Assembly (NCBI GenBank): GCA_021442155.1
Contig: CM038220.1
Location: forward strand, 83,320,051-83,384,050
DNA: 64,000 nucleotides
DNA from: Cymbidium sinense
Taxonomy: Eukaryota > Streptophyta > Magnoliopsida > Asparagales > Orchidaceae
Direction of reading: 5' to 3'
The translations under genes and the position numbers were made by a program. Positions 10,259-22,400 of this stretch are shown in pieces. Each line of letters begins with the position of its first letter. The first letter of the stretch is position 1. The notes under the pieces were generated by a model that saw only the letters and a list, made by a program, of their open reading frames with translations, did no database searches and was not told where the DNA came from.

Positions 10259-12402
10259 TGTGAGACACTATAGCACCCAAGAGGGGGGCGGGGGGTGAAT
10301 TGGGTAATATTAAAATTTTCAGAACTTAAATTTTAATTTTTAAATAGAAAATTAGATTTTGATTTTATAATGATAAGATATAATTGTAAATGCAGAAAAT
10401 AAAATGCAATAAAGTAAATAGAGACAAGAGGCACATGATTTTATGTGGTTAAACCCAAAAATAGCCTACGTCCACGCTAGCCACCCCGCTAGGAATCCAC
10501 TAAATAAAAATGGTTTACAAAAGTACTCTCCTATAAGCAGTACAACCCTACAACAAAATGTACTCTCCTACAAAGGGGTGAGTACAACCCCAAAATAAAT
10601 TTTACAGCACAAAAAAAATACAAAATAATAAATTTTGATAAAGTAAATCTCTCACAAATATACTAAGCTATCAAATTCAAAAAGTGATCTCACAACTTAT
10701 AAATGATCACTTTACAACTTAAAAAATTTGGCAAGGCAAAATGCTCACTTAATAAAATAAATATCTTAAAGTGATCTTACTAGGATGTTTATGTTATTAT
10801 AATTTGTAGAATAATACAAAATGATTTCAAAATAAATTCACAATATTCTTTTCATAATAAAATAAATTTCAGCAAGGAGTAATTTATTTTAACCAAAAAG
10901 ATTCTTTCAATTAATGCTAATGATCACAAAATACTTAAATAAAAATAAGTATATGATAGATCTAAGTTGGCTAGTAGGCTTTCAATTAAAAAGAGAGATC
11001 TAGCAAATATGAAAATAATTTTAGCACAATTATTTATTTTAAAATGCTTAAAATATACTTCTAAAATATATCTAAGAACAAATGATCTTTCAAAATAAGA
11101 CCAAAGAAGAAATATTTCAAGAAACCAAAAGAAATTTGTAGGAAGCTAAAAATTTCAGCAAGTTGAAATAGATCCTACAAATTATCACAAGAGTTTTCAT
11201 TCACCAAAAAAAATGATTGAGAAACTTTGATGTGAAAACTAATGTTCAAAGACTAATCCACCAAAAGTATAAATTAGAAAGAAGAAATAGATGGTGAAAA
11301 TAGCATGAACAACTAAGAAGTATTAAGATCAAGAAAACAAACTCAAGTAATTTAAAAGGCTTGCTTAGTTGAAGATGTTGAAGCTTCCAAACCAAGGATT
11401 TGATCTTGCAATATTTGGAGAACACTTGGAAGGAACATTTAAGAGATTTTCTCTTAGATTTGCTGGAGAGATTTTGAATTTTGAATGAGAGATGCTTTCA
11501 TGAAGAGAATGAGGGCTATTTATAGGCAAGAAGGTCATTTAAAAAATTATTTCAAAGAAATATATTATACAAACCTCATGCTATCATGTGATAATTTAAT
11601 ATTCAATAAAAATATAATTTATATTAAACAAATATTAAATTTAGCAGCAAAAATTCGGCTATTCACATGGGAAAGTCAAAAGTAATCAAATGTAGCTCTT
11701 AATATATTCAAAGCATGTAGCATGCATCCATTATTAAAATCGGTAATGTTTAAAAAATCATAATAAATTCAATTTTAATGCAAAGTGGGTCATGTAACCA
11801 CTTATTTTAAAGGAAAAATCCAAGGAATCCGATGGAGATAAAATCAGATATGAATTCTTTGATTAAACAATGACTTTGGCTAAAATACAAAATTTTATAT
11901 ATTTTGTTAATTTTGACATGTGACATTTAAAAATTATGATATAATTTATATATAATCATAAATATGTTAGTTATCATATAACCAGCAAATTAAATTAAAA
12001 TACCTAATTATATTAAGTAAATAAAATAATTATACTTAATAGTTATGATCATTTATGACTTTGACAATTTTATTGCTATGTAGAAAAACATATAATTGAA
12101 TGTTAATTAAATAAAGATTTATATAAATTAACCTCATTAAAATAGTATGTTAGGTTGTGAGCAAATTGATTCATGCCAAAGAACTCATATGAATAGTCAT
12201 ATAACCTAAAATCATGAGCTTCACATTATCCCTTTCATTCTTTTATTCTTGCAATTTCTTCAAACATATTTTGAGATGTATTGGATATGTAATTAGCAAT
12301 TGATATATCTGAAATACAAAAAAATATTCATTAGAACATCCAAGCATTTGTTTGTTATCATCAAAATTAATCAAATTGAACATGAGGCTAATTAAGCCAA
12401 CA
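10259..12402 (-). repeat. Copia 3' LTR
   Basis: It matches 17313-19440 from TGTGAGACACTATAGC to the terminal CTAATTAAGCCAACA (plus-strand reading), 2144 against 2128 bases. Differences cluster in patches near 10280-10300, 10430-10500 and 10530-10610. Elsewhere the copies differ by only a few bases per hundred. Confidence 0.93.
11516..11524 (-). promoter_or_regulatory. TATA box of the copia 3' LTR
   Basis: The minus strand reads CCTATAAATAGCC here, a near-ideal plant TATA box. The identical site in the 5' LTR (18552-18560) is the one placed to drive the element. Confidence 0.7.
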
Positions 12403-12417
12403 ATCTCCCCCTTTTTG
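12403..12417 (-). other. Copia polypurine tract
   Basis: The minus strand reads AAAAAGGGGGAGATT directly before the 3' LTR start TGTTGGCTT. This is the plus-strand priming site in its expected place. Confidence 0.92.
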
Positions 12418-12587
12418 ATGATGATAAATTAATGTTGGGTATTGATTTTGATGAAGGTGCAAATTGACCTTTCATCATAGTTTTTGAAAGAAATTCTATT
12501 TAAAAAATTTATGCATATGAGATGAATAATGTTGCTCCCCCTAAATGTATGCATTAAATAGACTTAATATTAACCAACATTTTACTC

Positions 12588-12609
12588 TTCTCCCCTTTTG
12601 ACAACATCA
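12588..12609 (-). other. Second PPT-like tract 190 bases upstream of the PPT
   Basis: The minus strand reads GTCAAAAGGGGAGAAGAG followed shortly by TGTTGG, which echoes the true PPT/LTR junction. It may be an additional priming site or a relic of an older boundary. Confidence 0.55.
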
Positions 12610-12714
12610 AAAGTGAGAACAAACTACATACAATTTTAAATATTAGGATCTAACATTCCAAGCATGCATCTTAAAGTACAAAAATGTTTTTACGGTAAGG
12701 GTTTTGTAAAAATA

Positions 12715-13224
12715 TCACAATTGTAATTTGCTAATAAAATTAATATTAACATCACCTTTCAAAACATGATCCCTAATAAAATGATGTCTAATTTCTATAT
12801 GCTTGGTTGTGAGTCTTTGGATAGGATTTTTAGTCAAACTAATAGCACTAGTATTGTCACACTAGAATGTGATCTTGCTTAATACCAAAATCTTCTAATT
12901 GTTGCTTTAACCAAAGGGAGCAACGAACTACTATGTCTCGTGGATAAAGCTACAAAATTTTGTTTCCTAGATGACCAAGACACAAGTGATGATCCTAAAA
13001 AATGACATGTGCTAGATGTACTTTTTCTATCTACTTTGCATCCTACAAAGTCAGCATCAGAATAAGCAACCAAATCACATGATAAAGAATTTTTAGGATA
13101 CCATAAACCTAACCTAGTAGTGCCTATCAAATAGAAGATGCAGACTATTAAATGAGATTCTTTTGGGTTGGCAAACGAGCACACAAAAACAAAAACATAA
13201 TATCCTACTAGCATGGTATAAAAG
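12715..13224 (-). pseudogene. Copia RNase H, C-terminal end of pol
   Basis: The frame at 12879-13214 encodes FANPKESHLIVCIFYLIGTT, LVAYSDADFVGCKVDRKSTS and CHFLGSSLVSWSSRKQNFVALST. YSDADFAG and VALST are standard copia RNase H motifs. Directly after VALST the AEAEY box with its acidic residue is missing. Homology resumes in another frame (SLWLKQQLEDFG) and then in a third as SAISLTKNPIQRLTTKHIEIRHHFIRDH, which ends at a TGA at 12715-12717. That last piece is well preserved and marks the true end of pol. Confidence 0.88.
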
Positions 13225-14087
13225 TGAACCTATCATACTCCTATAAAGTTTTTGATCAAGATTTTCCTAATTCATCTAAATCCAATTTTATAGATGGGCT
13301 CATAGGAGTTTTACTAGATTTAAATCTTTTCATGTCAAACCTCTCAAGCAATTCATTTATATACTTGTTTGAGATGAATGTGCCATTTTCTTGTTGCTTC
13401 ACTTGAAGACCTAAGAAAAATTAAGTTCTCCCATCATACTCATTTCAAACTCTTTAGACATCAAAGATGAGAACTCATGGAATAAAGATTCATTTGTACT
13501 TCCAAATAATATATCATCTACATACACTTGTACCAATCAAATCATCATCTATGCTCTTAAGGAATAAGGTGGTATCTACTCTTCCCTTTCTAAATCCATG
13601 ATCTATCAAAAGTTACTTAACCTATCATACCAAGCACGAGCCTATTTTAAACCATATAAGGCTTTCTTTAATTTATACACATGATTTGGAAAATCAAGGC
13701 TCTCAAATCTAGGTGGTTGCTCTACAAATACATTTTGGTCAATAAATCCATTCAAAATGCACTTTTGACATCCATTTGAAAAAGTTTAAAATTTCTAAAA
13801 CAAGCATGAGTAACTGATAGCTTCTAGTCTTGCTATGGGTGCAAAAGATTCTTCAAAATCTATACCTTCAACTTGTGTGTACCCTTGTGCAACTAACCTA
13901 GCTTTATTTCTAACAATACAACTGAATCATCTAGCTTATTCCTAAAGATCCATTTTGTTCCAATGACATTTTGATCTTGGGGTCTTGGGACTAATTCCCA
14001 AACATCATTTCTTACAAATTGATTCAACTCCTCTTCCATAGCAATAATCCAAAATTATCATTTAATGCTTCTTCTAAATTTTTTGGT
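13225..14087 (-). pseudogene. Copia reverse transcriptase, frameshifted
   Basis: The catalytic box VQVYVDDILFGSTNESLF is readable, with the YVDD codons at 13513-13524. It is followed downstream by MSKEFEMSMMGEL and LGLQVKQQENGTFISNKYINELLERF (about 13300-13460). Upstream the fingers region shows NHVYKLKKALYGLK (about 13640-13690), broken by stops and frameshifts. The order and motifs are those of a copia RT. No single frame spans the domain. Confidence 0.87.
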
Positions 14088-15462
14088 TCAACCTCGATAA
14101 AAATCTGAATGATCTACAACTTCTCTACTATGTCTTCTAATCATAACTCCTTTTGAAGGATCTCCTATATTTAGTTCCTTTGGATGATTTTTATTATATT
14201 TCCATTCTTTAGGCAATGAATCATCCATATTATCTTCTAAAGATATTTTCTTAAAGTTATCAATCACTTCATCAATCACTTCATTTCTAATAGGATCAAT
14301 CAAATTTTCATCAAAAATAACATCTATTGATTCTTCTACAATCATTTTCTTTTATTGTAAACTCTATAAGCTCTAGAAAGAGAGTATCCTAAGAAAATAC
14401 CATCATCGATTTGCAATCAAACTTACCTAAATGATCTTTTCCATTATTCAAAATAAAGCATTTACATCCAAATACATGAAAGTGTTCAATCTTAGGCTTC
14501 TTTCCAAAAAATAATTCATAGGGTGTCTTCTTCAAAATTGGTCTAAAATAGATCCTATTCATTACATAACATGTGCTATTTCTTACCAAAAATTTTATTT
14601 TGGAAATACTCATCAAGCATAGATCTACTTAATTCAATTAATATTTTATTTTTTCTCTCTACTACTCCATTTTGTTTGAGTTCTAGGTGCAAAAAAATTA
14701 TGTCTAATCCCATGTTCATCACAATAATCCTCAAATAATTTATTTTCAAATTATGATCGGTTTGAACCCTATTAATCAAAAGGCCTTGTTCTCTTTGAAT
14801 ATATTTAGAAAACTTTCTAAACTCACCAAAAACATCATCCTTGTAAGTTACAAATAAAACCCAAGTATATCTAGAGAAATCATCAACAATCACAAAACCA
14901 TAATTTTTTCCACCTAAGCTAGTGGTGCTAATAGGACCAAATAAATCCATGTGCAATAATTCTAGAGGTCTAGAAGTAGAAACAATATTTTTACTTTTAA
15001 ATGAGCTTCTAGAATGTTTACCATGAATACATGCATCACAAACATAGTTTGAATGAAAATTTAATTTAGGCAAACTAACTACTAAATCAAGTTTAGCAAT
15101 TTTATTAAGTGTGTGCATGTTAATATGACATAGTCTCCTATGCCATAACCATATATCATCATGAGTGCTTTTAAAACAAAGTAAGTTTAAATTTACATCA
15201 TGAAAGCTATCTAAATCAATGACATAAATATTTTTGTATCTTTTCCCTACTAGCAAAACATTTTCATTATTTTTATAATGCAATATGATGCATGGAATAC
15301 TACATTCAAACCTTTATGACATAATTGACTAATAGAAATTAAATTATGTTTTAATCCTTCTACTAGAAAAACTTTATCTAAAGTGATAGAATTCTTACAA
15401 ATAGAACCAATGCCAATGATTTTTCCCTTCATTATCTCCATATGTAACAAATCCTCCATCAC
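14088..15462 (-). pseudogene. Copia integrase with GAG-pre-integrase zinc domain
   Basis: In coding order: an SQLCHKGLNVVF segment (15250-15462), then LWHRRLCHINMHTLNKIAK...CDACIHGKHSRSSF (H-H-C-C zinc domain). The core follows with HMDLFGPISTTSLGGKNYGFVIVDDFSRYTWVLF, a QTDH stretch for the second Asp, and QNGVVERKN for the Glu (14576-15283). The C-terminal part (RPILKKTPYELFFGKKP, 14389-14616) leads into an acidic linker ending SLPKEWKYNKNHPKELNIGDPSKGV (14088-14345). A pair of opposite frameshifts flanks the stretch after the second Asp. A homopolymer-length change disrupts the frame near 15420. Confidence 0.9.
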
Positions 15463-15800
15463 TTGATTCTAAAGTTGTGAATTTATCTTTATCTCCCATC
15501 ATATGTCTTGAACATCCATGTCCAAGTACCACATGCCTTCTTTGATTTTGCTTTGAAGGCATTCCTACAAAATAAACTCACATGTTAACTTTTGGAACCC
15601 AAACATGTTTGGGTCCACATTCTAAATTTGAAGTAAGATATTTAGCATGCATGGTTTGTGTAGTGCTTGTACCTTTTGGTACCCATACATAAGATGATTG
15701 CTTAGTATTTTGTATTTTACGTGCATAGTAATCAAAGGAAATATGCCCTTTTTTATTGCAATAGTTTCACCAAACATTAGTGTTTGCATATGATTTAGAA
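15463..15800 (-). pseudogene. Copia aspartic protease region, frameshifted
   Basis: Two VWVPK phrases (15590-15700) precede the protease, a SIRE-like arrangement. The active-site stretch reads WYLD in one frame and GCSRHMMGDKDKF in the next (about 15490-15530). One base is missing between the catalytic Asp and the Gly-Cys-Ser that should follow. SDGGFVTYGDN then joins the integrase part. Confidence 0.8.
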
Positions 15801-17290
15801 TGATAATTATAAGGTATATGAGTGGGATGTGTATGATGCAAATAATTTTTTTAAATGTTTTCTTGATGAAGTATTATAATGAACTTGTGATTTTAAACAT
15901 AATTCTAATCTTGCTTTTAATAAGATATTCTCTCTTTCAAGTTTACCTACAACTAAGGAACAATTTAATAAAGAAGTATTTTTACTTTTAAATTATCACA
16001 TTCATTTTTTAAATCACAAAAATGCATATCTAAATTTTTATGTTCTTTTCTAAGGTTTTGTATTTTCTTTTTAATTTTTATATTCAATAACTAAATCATT
16101 AAAAGCATCATCTAATTCATCATAAGATATATCATTACATACCTCTTGAGAATCTAAGTCGATTCTCCATTTATATAAGACATATGTTGACCTCTTCATC
16201 CGATGAGCTAGTACTTGATTCATTTGAATCTGGATTGGCCCATAAAGCTGTCTTCTTCTTCTTATGGTACTTTTTCTCCTTCATATTTTTTCTTTTGTTT
16301 ACATCAATTTCTTTTTTCTTTGATTCAACAAGTTCTGGACAATCACCTCTTATGTGTCCAAGCTTTTTTCTGATAAAATGATCCCTTCACTGGGAAATTT
16401 CTTAGTTTGAAATTTATAATTTTAGATTTTTTATACCTTTGATTCTTCTTCCTTAGCAAGTTCCCAAGCCTTTTGGAAAGCATGACCACCTCATCACAAT
16501 CACCATTCAAGCTTGAGGTGTTATGCTCATCACTATCATCAACTTGTAGTGCAATGGCTTTTCCTTTTCTCCTTTCTCTTTGAGTTATCCATCTTATCCC
16601 TTTGAGCAATAACATGTTCATGTGCTATCAAAGAACCCAAAAGCTGATCAAGTGGATAAGTAGATAAATCTTTAGCTTCACTAATAGTTACTTTAGCTTC
16701 CCATTCTTTTGGAAGACATCTAAGAATCTTATAAACTAAGTCTTGATTCCTATATGTTTTTCCAAGAGAATGTAATGTGTTAATTATTTTCATAAATCTA
16801 GTATACATATCAGAAATAGATTCAGAAGGAGACATATGAAATAAATCATAATCATGAACAAGTCTATTTATGTGAGCATCTCTAACTTCACTAGTTCCTT
16901 CATAAGTTATAATAAGTTTATCCCATATTTCTTTTCTTTGTACTTAACATAGAAATTTTCATGTAATCATCAATAAAGCACAATGTAAAGTATTACAAGC
17001 CCTAGCATTTAATTCATCAAGTTATCTTTTAGCTATAGACCATTCCTCAAAAGGTTTTTCTACTTTAATTCCATTTACTTCTACTATGGGTGTATGATAT
17101 TGATGTGTCAACATATACCACATGCATGCATCTTGACCTCTTAAGAATGTACTAATTCTATTTTTCCAATAATCAAATGGTACACTATCTAAAAGTGGAG
17201 GTCTATGAGTGGATTGTCCCTCCCGTAATGAACCCTTTGTGAAACCTTGTCATAGTGAAAAGATTTACTCTTGGATGTTAAGCCAATAAA
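15801..17290 (-). pseudogene. Copia gag (UBN2-type) with worn zinc knuckle
   Basis: The N-terminus reads GQSTHRPPLLDSVPFDYWKNRISTFL (about 17150-17230), the usual start of a copia gag. The central part has SESISDMYTRFMKIINTLHSLGKTY and LPKEWEAKVTISEAKDLSTYPLDQLLGSLIAHE (16539-16835). The zinc knuckle is half lost: KLGHIRGDCPEL (about 16333-16370) keeps the His and last Cys, but the first two Cys are not recognisable. An acidic tail NPDSNESSTSSSDEEVNICLI runs to a stop near 16165. Gag would form the particle and bind RNA. The region from about 15800 to 16165 is AT-rich and has no clear motif. Confidence 0.85.
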
Positions 17291-17298
17291 AGAGCCTA

Positions 17299-17310
17299 GG
17301 CTCGATACCA
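17299..17310 (-). other. Copia primer binding site
   Basis: The minus strand reads TGGTATCGAGCC two bases after the 5' LTR. It is close to the TGGTATCAGAGC type complementary to initiator methionine tRNA that plant copia elements use. Confidence 0.85.
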
Positions 17311-17312
17311 AT

Positions 17313-19440
17313 TGTGAGACACTATAGCACCCAAGAGTGGGGGTGAATTGGGTAATATTAAAATTTTCAAAACTTAAATTTTAATTTTTAAATAGAAAAT
17401 TAGATTTTGATTTTATAATGATAAGATATAATTCTAAATGCAGCAAAAATAAAAATGCAATAAAGTAAATAGAGACAAGAGGCACACAATTTTTTTTTAT
17501 GTAAACCCCAAACCCCTCCGCCTTTAGCCACGCTAGGAATCCATGAAATGAAAAATGGTTTACAAAAGTACTCTCCTATAGCAGGTAGTACAACCCCTAA
17601 CAAAATGTACTCTCCTACAAAGGGGCAACAACCCCAAAATAAATTTTACAAAAAAAATACAAAATAATAAATTTGATAAAGTAAATCTCTCACAAATATA
17701 CCAAGCTATCAAATTCAAAAGTGATCTCACAACTTATAAATGATCACTTTACAACTTAAAAAATTTGGCAAGGCAAAATGCTCACTTAATAAAATAAATA
17801 TCTTAAAGTGATCTTACTAGGATGTTTATGTTATCATAATTTGTAGAATAATACAAAATGATTTCAAAATATATTCACAATATTCTTTTTCATAATAAAA
17901 TAAATTTCAGCAAGGAGTAATTTATTTTAACCAAAAGATTCTTTCAATTAATGCTAATGATCACAAAATACTTAAATAAAAATAAGTATATGATAGATCT
18001 AAGTTGGCTAGTAAGCTTTCAATTAAAAAGAGAGATCTAGCAAATATGAAAATAATTTTAGCACAATAATTTATTTTAAACTGCTTAAAATATACATCTA
18101 AAATATATCTAAGAATAAATGATCTTTCAAAATAAGACCAAAGAAGAAATATTTCAAGAAACCAAAAGAAATCTGTAGGAAGCTAAAAATTTCAGCAAGT
18201 TGAAATAGATCCTACAAATTATCACAAGAGTTTTTCACCAAAAAAAATGATTGAGAAACTTTGATGTGAAAACCAATGTTCAAAGACTAATCCACCAAAA
18301 AGTATAAATTAGAAAGAAGAAATAGATGGTGAAAATAGCATGAACAACTAAGAAGTATTAAGATCAAGAAAACAAACTCAAGTAATTTAAAAAGGCTTGC
18401 TTCGTTGAAGATGTTGAAGCTTCCAAACCAAGGATTTGATCTTGCAATATTTGGAGAACACTTGGAAGGAACATTTAAGAGATTTTCTCTTAGATTTACT
18501 GGAAAGATTTTGAATTTTGAATGAGGGATGCTTTCATGAAGAGAATGAGGGCTATTTATAGGCAAGAAGGTCATTTAAAAAATTATTTCAAAGAAATATA
18601 TTATACAAACCTCATGCTATCATGTGATAATTTAATATTCAATAAAAATATAATTTATATTAAACAAATATTAAATTTAGCAGCAAAAATTTGGCTATTC
18701 ACATGAGAAAGTCAAAAGTAATCAAATGTAGCTCTTAATATATTCAAAGCATGTAGCATGCATCCATTATTAAAATCAGGTAATGTTTAAAAAAATCATA
18801 ATAAATTCAATTTTAATGCAAAGTGGGTCATGTAACCACTTATTTTAAAGGACAAAATCCAAGGAATCCGATGGAGATAAAATCAGATATGAATTCTTTG
18901 ATTAAACAATGACTTTGGCTAAAATACAAAATTTTATATATTTTGTTAATTTTGACATGTGACATTTAAAATTATGATATAATTATATATAATCATAAAT
19001 ATGTTAGTTATCATATAACCAGCAAATTAAATTAAAATACCTAATTATATTAAGTAAATAAAATAATTATACTTAATAGTTATGATCATTTATTACTTTG
19101 ACAATTTTATTGCCATGTAGAAAAAACATATAATTGAATATTAATTAAATAAAGATTTATATAAATTAACCTCATTAAAATAGTATGTTAGGTTGTGAGC
19201 AAATTGATTCATGCCAAAGAACTCATATGAATAGTCATATAACCTAAAATCATGAGCTTCACATTATCCCTTTCATTCTTTTATTCTTGCAATTTCTTCA
19301 AACATATTTTGAGATGTATTGGATATGTAATTAGCAATTGATATATCTGAAATACATAAAAATATTCATTAGAACATCCAAGCATTTGTTTGTTATCATC
19401 AAAATTAATCAAATTGAACATGATGCTAATTAAGCCAACA
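17313..19440 (-). repeat. Copia 5' LTR
   Basis: Partner of 10259-12402. On the minus strand it starts TGTTGGCTTAATTAGC at 19440 and ends GTGCTATAGTGTCTCACA at 17313. The TATA box at 18552-18560 splits it into a U3 of about 0.9 kb and an R-U5 of about 1.2 kb. Confidence 0.93.
18552..18560 (-). promoter_or_regulatory. TATA box of the copia 5' LTR (likely promoter)
   Basis: TATAAATAG on the minus strand. Transcription would start some 25-35 bases further, near 18520, and run through gag. No expression evidence is available here. Confidence 0.7.
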
Positions 19441-19445
19441 TGGGT
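19441..19445. repeat. Copia target-site duplication, right copy (TGGGT)
   Basis: Matches 10254-10258 exactly. The solo LTR sequence resumes from here. Confidence 0.93.
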
Positions 19446-22400
19446 CAAATTCATTGTAAATCACTTGTTGAACTTGACCAAAGCCTCAATTGACCAATTA
19501 GACCCAACCAAGCCCAATTGACCATAAACCCAACTTGACCTAAAAGGTCAAATCAAGCCAAAATCAAATCAAACTAAAATTTATTGAAACTAAAGCTTGC
19601 ACAACATTTCAAATGATCAACCAAGCCTAAACCCATGACAAACCCAATTGGGTCAAATGGGTCAAAACCCTTGACCTAAGTGAACTCAAATGAACTAAAA
19701 CCAAATATAAACCAAACTGAACCAAACCAATGATACCAAAATACTTCAAATGGTCATATGAACTTAGCCTAACCCTTAGTTTTTGATTTTTTGACCAATT
19801 GGTCAACTTTGTTGACCCATTTTGACCTAAATCGGTCAACATGAGCCAAATCATATCAAATAAACTCTAAATTCATTGGAAATTGGCACAACCCATTTTC
19901 AATCATCCAAATATGTCTAAATCAAGATCATAAATTACCATTTTACCCTAGGGGTAACCTATAATCAAACTCACTTGGAATTTGATCACATTCCAACTCA
20001 AGACCACTTGGCACCCTCATAATGGACCATTTGGACACCAAGGAGGGTGGTGCAAATGACCCAAATAATTTGGGTCACTAACCCCAAAAGCGACCACCCC
20101 ACTCAAATTTCTCCACATGGATCACCTCCCACACTCATTTTAGCACATGTGCACCTCCACACTCCTCCTCCGCCAAAACCTAACCACATGGAACTCTAAC
20201 AACCTAAAACCTATTCAATCTCATTAAATTGATCAAAATGGAACTTTGACTTTTCAAGGAGATATACTCCTCATTCCATTCAATTCATTGACCTTGCATT
20301 TGTGAGCTCGAGGATCGAAGGAAAGCATCGGCTTCCCAAAGGATTCCCAAGCTCATTTGAAATTTTCATTCTCGGTTTCAAAAAATGGGGAGGTGAGGGT
20401 TCCAACTTACTCAATACCCAACCAATTCCTCTTGCAAGCACCATCGTGAACTTGTCGAGCTCATCCAAAGCAAATCCCAAGCATCCAAGCCACGAGAAGG
20501 AGGAGTTAGACCCAGAAGTAAGCTTTGATCAATTGGAAGATCCATTACAAATTGAACCCTCAAACCTTCAATAGGGCTTTGTCTCCACTAGCTACCTCAA
20601 CGGGGATCTCCTAGCCTCCGGTGAGGTATGCCTCAAAGCTTAAGTTCAAAATTATTCCTTTGTGAAGGAAATGTAATCCCAATAGAATTCCACCGTTGGA
20701 TATTATTCTCCTTATGGTGTGGGTTGAATCCCAGCTCAAGTGACATCGGATCAAGCCATGGATGATGGATGGTCTCCGTCTCCATAGAAGGATAAATCAT
20801 GGACCGTCCATCCCACGTGTTCTTGATGGACGGTCTTGATTAAAACATGCTAGATCCACATATTAATCCATTTGAAACTATAGGTTTAATCTTGATCATT
20901 CGATCCTTGATCGGATGACCAAGAGAAAGCAGCACCGTGTGATCACATCCGATTTAACAACTTAACTTGTCACATATGGCGCTGCATTAGCGACCACATG
21001 GCAAACGGATTAGTTAGTTAATTAGACTTCTTAATGACCTTAATCACCTATTAATCACATAAACTTTAAAAATTCATAACTAAATGTAGAAAAATAAAAA
21101 AAATGCAAACTTCATTTTAAAGATAAGTCAAGGGGAATATTATAAAATTAATTTTGATTAATTTTAAACAATAGAATTCATTCAATTTGCATTTTATTGG
21201 GAATGTAATTATGTTAATTATTCACTAATTACTTCAATAATTAATTCCAAACTCCCAAGAGTTAATTAGTGAGATTACCTCTACCTCCTAAGATTTTCAT
21301 GGAATTTATTATTGGATAAATTTACGTAATTTCTTATTTCATCTCTAATCACTCCCTTAATCAATTAAATGATTAATTAACCTATTAAATTATGAAAAAT
21401 TTATTAATTAAGCTTGTTAATCATCTCAGAATAGTGGATAGACTTAGTGAATGAGATTATGATGTCTTTTCCAAATCTTTTCCCTTAAGTCTATTTCATT
21501 TTAATGAGACTTAATTAATTTATAAATTGATTAATGATTTAATCATTTTATTAAATAGCCAATTAACCAAACCCAAAACCAAAAATTAATCCAAAACTTA
21601 ATCACTTAATCTATCCCAATCTTGGGTAGATCCTTAGGTGTTTAAAAGCCTAAGGTAAGCTTAAGAAAATCAAATCCAACCCACATGTGTAAGAAGAATT
21701 ATGAAACTACTTAATTAAACTCCTTTAGCTTAATTAACCATTAATTTAATTGCATTAGGCCTCTTTCTTTCTTTTAGGAGCATTATTAAATTCCATGTGG
21801 TTGCATATCATATGTTGGCTCATAATTAGTTGGTTAATTATGTTAAAGTGATTTAGGTAAGGGGTAATTAATGGATTTAATTTACACCTTAACGTAAACA
21901 AAACATAAAATCAATCTATTGGTTCTAAAAATTAAACTAAATCAATTCACACATGGGTTAGGACCAGGAAATAATTCTCACTTTTCCTAAGCCAAATTTA
22001 AATCTCAAAATAAAATAAAATCTCTTTAAAGAATTTTGATTCACTTTAAATAATCATATATCATAAGATTATCCTTACAAATTAATTAGGGTGAATGAAA
22101 TTACATGCTTGCATCATTTTATCTCTTTCCAAGTATGTTAAATGTTGTTTGCCATTTGAACTCATGCATTCATTCCTTTTGAAAAATCAAATTAAAATGA
22201 AATGTTTCCTTTATGACAAATTGCATGATTTGGCTAAAGTAAAATATGAATAATATTATCGTTTAAATCAAAAATTATTTTCAAAATCTATAAATCAAAG
22301 CTCATAAGTGAAAGTATGCTATAAATATTTATAAGCTTGCATGTTGTTATAGTATAGAAATGTGTTTTATGTGGTTTTCTTCTCTTCTCTTAACATGGGT

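Larger units (their letters stand above)
10259..19440 (-). mobile_element. Complete SIRE/Maximus-type Ty1/copia element
   Basis: A 9.18-kb element on the minus strand with two LTRs of about 2.1 kb (10259-12402 and 17313-19440), TG...CA ends, a PBS, a PPT and a five-base target duplication TGGGT. Internal domains in coding order are gag, protease, integrase, reverse transcriptase and RNase H, the copia order. The lineage call rests on RNase H phrases (CHFLGSSLVSWSS-KQN), the VWVPK repeats before protease, and the PPT context AAAAAGGGGGAGATTG. The LTRs look about 98% identical outside a few indel-rich patches, so the insertion is young. The coding region is nevertheless broken by many small indels. 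It sits within the Tat solo LTR. Confidence 0.93.

Noticed and set aside
11485..11685. 66-residue ORF duplicated at 18521-18706
   Set aside because: It lies antisense inside the copia LTRs and is shared only because the LTRs are duplicates. One copy has an early stop.
20302..20574. 90-residue LTR ORF (compare 1765-1980 and 46625-46897) as a captured host gene
   Set aside because: Start, frame and length differ between LTR copies and no domain is recognisable.
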